Assembly: GCA_003448685.1 (NCBI GenBank)
Contig: DLXW01000062.1
Coordinates: forward strand, 1,813-6,929
Direction: 5' to 3'
DNA: 5,117 bases
Source of the DNA: Cyanothece sp. UBA12306
Lineage (GTDB): Bacteria; Cyanobacteriota; Cyanobacteriia; Cyanobacteriales; Microcystaceae
The notes under the pieces were generated by a model, which was not told the origin of the DNA, ran no database searches, and was given only the letters and a program-made list of their open reading frames with translations. Positions 1 through 5,117 of the stretch are shown in pieces (positions within the stretch are counted from its first letter, which is position 1; the number at the start of each line of letters is the position of its first letter). Made by a program: the position numbers and the translations under genes.

Positions 1-2107
1 TACTACGACTTAGTTTGCGGTTATAGGATAGTAAATCACCCAAAGGATAGACTTGAATTTGTTGACCTTCCCATTTAATGTGTTTACTCCCATCTTCATG
101 TACAGTCAAATCTCTTGGCATATAGTCTTTCATATCTTCAACCCCATCCATCGGGAAGGCGATACGAGCGCGATCGCTCACACAACAAAGGGCTTTAGAA
201 ATACTCAAAGTCAGGGGTAGGCGAATAGTAAAAGTGGTTCCCTTCCCTAGAACCGAATCAATGGTCACAGAACCTCGAACTTCATTTAACTCAGTTCGTA
301 CCACATCCAAACCTACCCCCCGACCGGCTAAATCATCAACTTGATCTCGTGTACTAAAACCTGGATGAAACAGAAGGTCAAAAATTTCGGTTTCTGATAA
401 CTTTTCTGCGTCTTGAACCGTAATCAATCCTTTTTGAATGGCTTTGGTTTTTACTTTTTCTCGATCAATTCCACCTCCATCGTCGGAAAAAGTAATTACC
501 GTTTGGTTTCCTTGGAGAAATGCCTGTAAAGTAATGCGACCTTCCGCAGATTTCCCTAATTTTTGTCGTTTTTCTGGGGTTTCAATCCCGTGGGTCATAG
601 CATTATTTACAAGGTGAGTCATGGGATCGTAAAGATGCTCTACAATCATCTTATCTACTAAAACATCCCGTCCTTCGACTTTTAAGTTGGCTTTTTTGTG
701 CAATTTTAGGGAAATGTTTCGCAGGGCTCTTGGTAACCGTTCTGCCGTTTGAGCAAAGGGAACCATTCGGGATTTAGTCATCCCTTCTTGTAATTGGGTA
801 GTTGCTTGGCGCAGATTGCGAGATACTTGTTCGGTTTCATCGACCAAGAATTGAATGTCAGAGGCAGATTCTCGAACTCTGACTATAAGTTCGATCATTT
901 CTTGGGAAAGCAAGTGAAAGCCTGTAAAACGATCCATTTCTAGGGCATCTAAGTTACCTTCGTCTTCTTGATTATTGTGAGCATTAGAGTTAGATTTATT
1001 GTCGGCAATTAAGGTCGAAGTTGCTGATTTACCTTGATTACGAGTGGCCAGCAGCGCGCCTTCAAGGAGTGTCCGCTCATATAAATCTTGCATTCTTCCC
1101 CCTACATCACTCAGGTTTTGTACCTGGTTGAGAAGGTTGTCCAAAAATTTGCGCAGACGTTCTTGATCTTGTTCGAGACGGTTTCGTTTAACGACCAATT
1201 CTCCAATTAAGTTGCTCAGATTATCGAGTTGTTTAACGGGAACCCGCATAGTTTCTTCAAAGACTGATGGTTTTGCCCGCTTTGTTACTTTTCCATGGCC
1301 AGGATTATGGGAATTGGAAGCACTTCCCACATCGCCACTGATTCTATTGATAATGTCTTCTAATTCTTTGTCTATATCTCCTAAATCATGATCGATACTA
1401 GATTGTGATGTTTTTGCTGGTGGTTTCTCTGATTCTATTGCAGAGGGTTGAGTCATTGATTGAGAAGTTAAAATAGCAGGAGCTTCAATAAAAGCTATTA
1501 ATTCGGCGGCTGTTGCTTCATCGAGGCTTTCTTGATTGGGATCTATTGCTGGTTGAATGATCAGGGATTCTAGATCTTCTAAGGGTAAATAAAAATCCCG
1601 GACTTTAGGCTCAGATGAGACAGATATGGTGTTTTGTAGAGGTATGCTTTCTTGGCTGTCTTGAGATTGTAACAGCTGTTTTAAATCATCTATATCTCTT
1701 AAATAATTATCTTGAGCAAATTGGTCGGTGTTTGATTCTAACTGACTTAAAAATTGATCATCTGACAACTGAAAACTTTCATTCAAAAGCTGATCGAGAT
1801 CATTTTCTTGAGTATCGTCTAATGGTAATTTTGCTGAAGTTTGATCCGAGGCAAAATTTTCATTGAAGATGTTACTAATTTCATTTTCTGGGGATAAAGC
1901 AGAAGAATTTTGCCCTAGTGATGAAGAGATCTGACTGTCGCTGACAAACGAACCTGATAAGTCTTGATCAAACAAACTAACTAACTCGTCAAGTTCGCTA
2001 TCAGGTTTTGATAACTCAAACTCCTGGGTTAAGTCGTCTAGCAATTCGGCGATGTCACGATCAAAGGAATTGTCGTTACAGTTATCTGGGTTGGGGTCGT
2101 GGCTCAT
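1..2107 (-). CDS. CheA-family histidine kinase (PilL-C-like, lacks Hpt), C-terminus beyond window
   Basis: Cytoplasmic chemotaxis-type kinase, probably controlling type IV pilus twitching or phototaxis. The 702 visible codons contain no stop and run off the left edge. Residues 1-280 are acidic, low-complexity linker. The P3 dimerisation domain starts near 283 (RVPVKQLDNLSNLIGELVV at 288-306). A Ser/Asn/Gly linker (about 354-384) leads to a helical stretch ending in LQEGMTKSRMVPF (439-451), typical of ChpA/PilL kinases. The ATP-binding domain has an N-box (H498, N502, H506 in HLVNNAMTHGIE), G1 (D542-D-G-G-G546), F-box (FHPGFST, 580-586), G2 (GRGVGLDVV, 595-603) and G3 (GKGTTF, 621-626). A CheW-like P5 domain begins near 635. 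Family knowledge suggests a receiver domain may follow outside the window. No Hpt motif (H-x-x-K-G) is present. The ATG at 2107 is the start because a TAG lies in frame at 2120-2122, with a purine-rich GGAAGAAGAG just before the start. By domain layout it resembles Synechocystis PilL-C, a resemblance recalled and not searched. Family certain, pathway inferred. Confidence 0.93.
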   Translation of the reverse strand, partial: MSHDPNPDNCNDNSFDRDIAELLDDLTQEFELSKPDSELDELVSLFDQDLSGSFVSDSQISSSLGQNSSALSPENEISNIFNENFASDQTSAKLPLDDTQENDLDQLLNESFQLSDDQFLSQLESNTDQFAQDNYLRDIDDLKQLLQSQDSQESIPLQNTISVSSEPKVRDFYLPLEDLESLIIQPAIDPNQESLDEATAAELIAFIEAPAILTSQSMTQPSAIESEKPPAKTSQSSIDHDLGDIDKELEDIINRISGDVGSASNSHNPGHGKVTKRAKPSVFEETMRVPVKQLDNLSNLIGELVVKRNRLEQDQERLRKFLDNLLNQVQNLSDVGGRMQDLYERTLLEGALLATRNQGKSATSTLIADNKSNSNAHNNQEDEGNLDALEMDRFTGFHLLSQEMIELIVRVRESASDIQFLVDETEQVSRNLRQATTQLQEGMTKSRMVPFAQTAERLPRALRNISLKLHKKANLKVEGRDVLVDKMIVEHLYDPMTHLVNNAMTHGIETPEKRQKLGKSAEGRITLQAFLQGNQTVITFSDDGGGIDREKVKTKAIQKGLITVQDAEKLSETEIFDLLFHPGFSTRDQVDDLAGRGVGLDVVRTELNEVRGSVTIDSVLGKGTTFTIRLPLTLSISKALCCVSDRARIAFPMDGVEDMKDYMPRDLTVHEDGSKHIKWEGQQIQVYPLGDLLSYNRKLSRS
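170..177. repeat. HIP1 octamer GCGATCGC
   Basis: Perfect palindrome GCGATCGC inside the CheA-like gene (CheW-like region). HIP1 is heavily over-represented in many cyanobacterial genomes, and this copy is one of three supporting a cyanobacterial origin. Confidence 0.85.
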
Positions 2108-2110
2108 GAT

Positions 2111-2120
2111 CTCTTCTTCC
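2111..2120 (-). promoter_or_regulatory. Ribosome binding region of the CheA-like gene
   Basis: The minus strand reads GGAAGAAGAG, then ATC, then ATG. This purine-rich run supports the start at 2107. The in-frame TAG at 2120-2122 overlaps its first base and rules out a longer N-terminus in this frame. The match to the Shine-Dalgarno consensus is only moderate, and the spacing is short if the AAGAG part is used. Confidence 0.5.
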
Positions 2121-2188
2121 TATCAGGTTCTGTCGTAACTCAGTGGCAGTGAACTAGCCTCTTGAATTTAGAGTACCCAGCTTTGACT

Positions 2189-2209
2189 AAAAAAACTCTC
2201 AACTTTGAG
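2189..2209 (-). terminator. Weak hairpin plus T-tract, terminator-like, in the kinase leader
   Basis: On the minus strand a short stem (CTCAA pairing with TTGAG, 2205-2209 with 2198-2202, minimal loop; more realistically a 4-bp stem with a 4-nt loop) is followed by AG and seven Ts (2189-2195). The layout is that of an intrinsic terminator, but the stem is short and AT-rich, so it would be weak. It could stop read-through from the exporter operon or act as a leader attenuator; it may also be chance in AT-rich DNA. Confidence 0.25.
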
Positions 2210-2224
2210 GATAATTTTTATCTT

Positions 2225-2244
2225 ACTTCTGACTTCTGACTTCT
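2225..2244. repeat. Heptamer tandem repeat (ACTTCTG)
   Basis: The 7-base unit ACTTCTG occurs twice in full and once less its last base (20 bp). It sits in non-coding DNA upstream of the CheA-like gene. Short tandem heptamers of this kind (STRR-like) are common in cyanobacterial intergenic DNA. Slippage can change their copy number; no function is visible here. Confidence 0.75.
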
Positions 2245-2423
2245 ACTATAATGTCCGACTACTTAGAAAATGGTTTTTCATCTTTCAATCTCCAATTCTT
2301 GAATCTTTGGTCAACTCGATTTTAGATTTTGCATTCATGATTATGGATTTTCTTCTGCTTTAGATTTTCCGCTGCTTGAAAGACTTCGGGCTTGTTTTTA
2401 ATCTTTGATCGACCATCTTTTAT

Positions 2424-2542
2424 CCAAAATTTTGGCGTTGCATATTTGCGGGATGATTTTGATTATTTATAATTTCAAAACCCTCTCCGAAGCTCCTTGC
2501 TATCTTCACCGTCCCATGATGATGCAACGCTAAAATTTTTGG
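2424..2542. mobile_element. MITE-like non-coding inverted-repeat element
   Basis: Two arms face each other. CCAAAATTTTGGCGTTGCAT at 2424-2443 matches the reverse complement of 2522-2542 with one mismatch and one extra base. The likely structure is 10-bp terminal repeats, GGCGTTGCAT (2434-2443) and ATGCAACGCT (2522-2531, 9 of 10 matching), around a ~98-bp core. The 8-bp AAAATTTT flanks both sides (2426-2433 and 2532-2539) and could be a target-site duplication. That octamer is itself a palindrome, so it could equally belong to the inverted repeat. No transposase is encoded, so any movement would need one in trans. The right arm begins directly after the adaptor's TGA (2543-2545). The family is not identified; the terminal GG-x-G-x-TGC faintly recalls IS1-type ends, a weak guess. 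A long-range RNA hairpin is the alternative explanation. Confidence 0.5.
2457..2480. repeat. AT-rich stem-loop inside the MITE-like element
   Basis: On the plus strand TTTTG-ATTAT (2457-2466) pairs with ATAAT (2469-2473) and CAAAA (2476-2480), with a 2-nt bulge (2474-2475) and a very tight 2-nt loop. It is an imperfect 10-bp palindrome. Small inverted-repeat elements often carry internal secondary structure. There is no T-tract after it, so it is not a convincing terminator. Confidence 0.35.
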
Positions 2543-3967
2543 TCAAGGGGCAGGATAATCAATGAATACTAGCTCTCCTTCTTGCACTCCTTGAAGAATT
2601 TGAGTTTGGTCTCCAACCATAGAGCCAATACTTACAGGCTGAAAAACTGGCTGATTCTTTTGATTAGGGATCAAAACTCCTGTTTCACCATTTTGAGTAA
2701 GAATAGCTACATTTGGCACTACTAAAGACTGGGGTATTTTTTTTCCTACAATAGTTAAACGAACATTCATTCCTGATAATAGTTCGTTTTGTCCGGTTTC
2801 TAAGGCTATCTGCACTTGAAAAGAGGTTACATTATTATTCTGAACTGCTTCAGGAGCAATTAATTGGACACGACCACGAAACACTTTTTGAGGATAAGCG
2901 TCGCTTCTAATTTCTGCTGGTTGCCCAATTTTAATTTTGCTGATGTCTACTTCTGAAAGTTCTGCTAAAACTTCTAATCCCTGAGCCAAAGCTACAATAG
3001 AGGTTGAAGTGGCTGAGACGCTAGAAGAGGCGGACGTGGTGGGAGTAACAAAAGCTCCAGGACTACTATAGCGCTGAGTAATTAAACCGGAAAAAGGGGC
3101 AGTAATAATCGTATCTTTGACTTGGGTTTGAACATTATCGAGTTTGGCCTGAGCTGCTGCCACTTCTGCTTGGACTTGGGCAATAAGTTCGGGACGAGAA
3201 CCTTTTTTTAATTGATCTAAGGCAGCTTGAGCTTCTGCTACTTCTGCTTCTCCCATGGCAATTTCTTCAGAACGGGAGCCATTTTGTAATTGAGCTAAAT
3301 GGTGTTCTACTTCTTGTCTAGCTGCAATTGCACCGTGATATTCTGCTATGGTTTCATCTAGTTGATCCTGGGCGATCGCTCCTTCATTAATCAGTTGTTC
3401 ATACCGGAGGCTTCTTTTTGATAATAACTGTTCTTTGGCTAATGCCCCTTGTAATTGGGCTTTAACCTGGGCAATTTCTTCAGAACGGGTACCTGTTTTC
3501 AGTTCGTCTAAATTACTTTTTGCCTTATTTAATCTAGCTTGAGCTTGATCAATTTCTTCTGGAGGATTACCTGCTAATAATTCAGCTAAACGGGCTTGAA
3601 CTTGACGTAAGTTAGCTTTAGCTTCGAGGACTTGGGTTGTAATGGAATTATCTTCCATCCGAGCAATCATTTGCCCTTTTTTTACCCGCTGACCTTTTTC
3701 TACATACAGTTCGGCTAATTGTCCGGCGGTTTTTGGGCTCAGATTAACACTTTGAGTTGGTCTAACGACTCCACTGGTTTTGATTTCTTGGGTGAGAGTT
3801 TTTGCTTCTACAGGAACTGTCATCTCGGAAATATCTGGTAAACTTCCAGATTTTTTAGTTATTAAATGAATGGTAGGGGCTGTTCCGACTAATCCCAAAA
3901 CTATAGCCCCTAAAATCCACGTTAAATATCTATTTTGATTGATTTTAGTAATTAATGGTATTTGCAT
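2543..3967 (-). CDS. MacA/HlyD-family periplasmic adaptor of an ABC exporter
   Basis: Complete 474-residue membrane-fusion protein linking an inner-membrane ABC exporter to the outer envelope. A single N-terminal membrane anchor (about 16-36) has no lipobox cysteine, so the protein is anchored with its bulk in the periplasm. The first half of the lipoyl domain lies about 64-108 (GVVRPTQSVNLSPKTAGQL, VEKGQRVKKGQMIARM). A long coiled-coil hairpin covers about 110-285, with its tip near INEGAIAQDQLD (193-204). The lipoyl domain is completed at DTIITAPFSGLIT (285-297). A Ser/Thr-rich loop (308-323) precedes the beta-barrel (about 331-405) and a membrane-proximal domain. Four G-x-R/P-x-E-x-I-like motifs mark the hairpin (glycines 133, 159, 230, 256). 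The start lies 19 bp after the permease stop, with AGGA at 3978-3981 about 10 nt before the ATG, which indicates one operon. Length is somewhat above E. coli MacA, from the long hairpin. Cargo unknown; a DevB-like role is possible but not supported. Confidence 0.93.
   Translation of the reverse strand: MQIPLITKINQNRYLTWILGAIVLGLVGTAPTIHLITKKSGSLPDISEMTVPVEAKTLTQEIKTSGVVRPTQSVNLSPKTAGQLAELYVEKGQRVKKGQMIARMEDNSITTQVLEAKANLRQVQARLAELLAGNPPEEIDQAQARLNKAKSNLDELKTGTRSEEIAQVKAQLQGALAKEQLLSKRSLRYEQLINEGAIAQDQLDETIAEYHGAIAARQEVEHHLAQLQNGSRSEEIAMGEAEVAEAQAALDQLKKGSRPELIAQVQAEVAAAQAKLDNVQTQVKDTIITAPFSGLITQRYSSPGAFVTPTTSASSSVSATSTSIVALAQGLEVLAELSEVDISKIKIGQPAEIRSDAYPQKVFRGRVQLIAPEAVQNNNVTSFQVQIALETGQNELLSGMNVRLTIVGKKIPQSLVVPNVAILTQNGETGVLIPNQKNQPVFQPVSIGSMVGDQTQILQGVQEGELVFIDYPAP
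3257..3489. repeat. Identical 20-bp direct repeat inside the adaptor gene
   Basis: GGCAATTTCTTCAGAACGGG occurs at 3257-3276 and again at 3470-3489, 213 bp apart, exactly 71 codons and in the same frame. Each copy encodes the (S/T)RSEEIA part of a coiled-coil motif, once on each helix of the hairpin. Exact DNA identity, not only protein similarity, suggests duplication or gene conversion within the gene. Confidence 0.85.
3372..3379. repeat. HIP1 octamer GCGATCGC
   Basis: Second perfect HIP1 palindrome, within the adaptor gene at the codons for the hairpin tip (AIAQ, about residues 197-200). Confidence 0.85.
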
Positions 3968-3986
3968 AGGAAATAAGTCCTAATAT

Positions 3987-5117
3987 TTAAACAGTTCTTA
4001 AGGCAATAATGGGATCTAATTGAGCGGCTTGTCTAGCAGGGGTGACTCCAAAAAATAGGCCAATACTTCCCGATATCCCTAGAGAAAGAATAATCGCTAT
4101 GGGGGAAATACTAGCTTTTAGTGGGGTAAACCAAGCAATGAGAAAGCTCCCCCCAATACCACTAAATAAGCCAATTATTCCTCCTATAAATGAAAGAATA
4201 ATGGCTTCAATCAGAAACTGGATCAAGATATCTTTACTGGTAGCCCCAAGAGCTTTACGTAGGCCAATTTCTGAGATTCTTTCATTAACGGAAACTAGCA
4301 TAATATTCATAATTCCTATACCACCTACTAAAAGAGAGATACCAGCAATTGCTCCTAATAATAAGGTAAGGGCATTGGTAATTTGATTAGCGGTTTTTAA
4401 CAAATCTTGTTGAGTTTGTATACTAAAATCATAGGCTTGATGCCGTTGTCTTAATAGGTTTTGGATTTGAAATTGTGCTGCATTGACTTTTTTTTCATCT
4501 TTTGCTGAAACAGACATAAAAGATAATTCAATTCCATATAATGATGTCTTTCCCCCAATTCTATTAGCCATTGTTGTAATTGGGATAATCACACTATCAT
4601 CTAAATTAGTTCCCATTACTGTTCCCTTTGGTTGGAGAACTCCTATGACTAAAAAGTCTTGATTTTTTATTCTAATATATTTATTAATTGGCGATTGATT
4701 TTTAAAGATTTTTTTGGCAACATCAGATCCTAAAACAACAACTTGATCGCTTTTATTCAACTCTAATTCTTCAAAAAATCTTCCAATTTTTACATCGAAA
4801 CTTCTGACATAAAGATATTGCTGAGTTGTACCAATAACGCGGGTTTCTATTACTTTATTCCCATAAGTTACTATTTCCATTGATTGAGTTTCGGGAGCTA
4901 CCGCTTTAACTGCAGGGACTTGGGTGGCGATCGCTTTTGCATCCTCAAAAACTAATGTTTTTGGTTTTTGGTAGGTTGTTCCCCAAGGATCGCTGATTTC
5001 AGGAACAATAAATAAAACATCTGTTCCTAGAGATTTAAACTGTTCTGTTGCTAATTGTTGAACACCTTGTCCTACTCCTACTAAAGTAATAAACGAAGCA
5101 TTGCCTACCATAACTCC
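3987..5117 (-). CDS. MacB/FtsX-type ABC transporter permease, N-terminus beyond window
   Basis: Membrane subunit of a MacB-type (type VII) mechanotransmission exporter. The frame stays open to the right edge: codons GGA GTT precede the Met at 5111, giving GVMVGNASFITLVGVGQG, the family's conserved end of the first membrane helix. That Met is therefore internal, and the true start lies outside the window. Counting from it, the periplasmic MacB core domain covers about 25-240. Three membrane helices follow near 246-273, 298-322 and 334-356. Between helices 2 and 3 of the family topology lies the cytoplasmic coupling segment NERISEIGLRKALGATSKDI (276-295), which contacts the ATPase. The C-terminus GVTPARQAAQLDPIIALR (355-372) is the usual family ending. 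The ATPase is not visible: it may be a separate upstream gene, as is usual in cyanobacteria, or fused at the missing N-terminus as in E. coli MacB. The adaptor gene follows 19 bp downstream. Substrate unknown. Confidence 0.95.
   Translation of the reverse strand, partial: GVMVGNASFITLVGVGQGVQQLATEQFKSLGTDVLFIVPEISDPWGTTYQKPKTLVFEDAKAIATQVPAVKAVAPETQSMEIVTYGNKVIETRVIGTTQQYLYVRSFDVKIGRFFEELELNKSDQVVVLGSDVAKKIFKNQSPINKYIRIKNQDFLVIGVLQPKGTVMGTNLDDSVIIPITTMANRIGGKTSLYGIELSFMSVSAKDEKKVNAAQFQIQNLLRQRHQAYDFSIQTQQDLLKTANQITNALTLLLGAIAGISLLVGGIGIMNIMLVSVNERISEIGLRKALGATSKDILIQFLIEAIILSFIGGIIGLFSGIGGSFLIAWFTPLKASISPIAIILSLGISGSIGLFFGVTPARQAAQLDPIIALRTV
4927..4934. repeat. HIP1 octamer GCGATCGC
   Basis: Third perfect HIP1 palindrome, within the permease gene near the codons for AIAT (about residues 60-63 from the internal Met). 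Three copies in 5.1 kb is far above chance for an AT-rich sequence. Confidence 0.85.

Larger units (their letters stand above)
2108..2542. other. 435-bp intergenic spacer between adaptor and CheA-like kinase
   Basis: I see no convincing gene here on either strand: frames are short, broken by stops, and lack recognisable protein motifs. From the adaptor side it holds a MITE-like inverted-repeat element (2424-2542). Next comes AT-rich low-complexity DNA with recurring TTTAGATTTT-like words (2321-2330, again around 2359-2368) and a loosely repeated AATCTTTGRTC word (about 2302-2312 and 2400-2410). A heptamer tandem repeat follows (2225-2244), then a weak hairpin with a T-tract (2189-2209). The spacer's length and this content suggest that the kinase is not simply co-transcribed with the exporter genes. 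Its promoter should lie here, but no strong -35/-10 pair is visible. Confidence 0.8.

Noticed and set aside
1615..1866. Plus-strand open frame of 83 codons
   Set aside because: It lies opposite the N-terminal linker of the CheA-like gene, shows no recognisable motif and has no convincing ribosome site; it is an antisense shadow.
2245..2273. Minus-strand TATAGT (2245-2250) as a -10 box for the kinase gene
   Set aside because: At 17-18 bp spacing the -35 region reads CCATTT or ACCATT, a poor match, and there is no extended -10. In AT-rich DNA such a hexamer is expected by chance.
2108..2542. CRISPR array, tRNA or other structured RNA in the spacer
   Set aside because: There are no regularly spaced repeats of CRISPR length and no tRNA-like arms. 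The only structures are the inverted repeat, small AT-rich hairpins and the heptamer array.
4042..4386. Plus-strand open frame of 114 codons
   Set aside because: It is antisense to the conserved membrane and coupling segments of the permease. Its Ile/Pro-rich sequence is what complementing FtsX-type codons gives; no independent support.
5109..5111. ATG at 5111 as the permease start
   Set aside because: The frame continues upstream to the window edge (GGA GTT) and the sequence around it matches the interior of the family's first membrane region. Starting here would remove that helix, so the gene is treated as truncated.
2543..5117. Assignment of the exporter to DevBCA (heterocyst glycolipid export)
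   Set aside because: The gene order here is permease then adaptor, whereas devBCA runs adaptor, permease, ATPase. The proteins look generically MacA/MacB-like, and nothing nearby points to heterocyst functions.

Overview
The window most likely comes from a cyanobacterium with a fairly AT-rich genome. The strongest clue is three copies of the palindrome GCGATCGC (the cyanobacterial HIP1 octamer) in 5.1 kb. The protein content agrees: a ChpA/PilL-style CheA kinase and a MacA/MacB-type exporter. The spacer also holds a heptamer repeat of the kind common in cyanobacterial intergenic DNA. The species cannot be read from the sequence.

All three genes lie on the minus strand. From high to low coordinates they are: a MacB/FtsX-type ABC permease whose N-terminus is cut by the window edge (3987-5117); a complete 474-residue MacA/HlyD-type periplasmic adaptor 19 bp downstream (2543-3967); a 435-bp non-coding spacer (2108-2542); and a large CheA-family histidine kinase whose C-terminus is cut by the left edge (1-2107, 702 codons visible).

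The permease and adaptor form a clear operon and would make an inner-membrane and periplasmic export assembly. Its ATPase should be encoded just outside the right edge, or fused to the missing permease N-terminus. The kinase is probably a separate transcription unit. It has the CheA dimerisation domain, the full ATP-binding core and the start of a CheW-like domain, but no histidine phosphotransfer (Hpt) domain. Its first ~280 residues are instead an acidic, low-complexity region with repeated short hydrophobic-acidic motifs, and a stop codon lies in frame just upstream of the start. This fits the split CheA of cyanobacterial type IV pilus phototaxis (PilL-N plus PilL-C in Synechocystis), where the phosphoaccepting histidine is on another protein.

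The spacer holds a ~100-bp MITE-like element touching the adaptor stop codon, AT-rich low-complexity DNA, a heptamer tandem repeat and a weak terminator-like hairpin in the kinase leader. The points most worth a second look are the Hpt-less kinase with its acidic motif region, the MITE-like element, and the mirror-symmetric motif layout in the adaptor's coiled-coil hairpin. I see no clear sign of a wholly new system.
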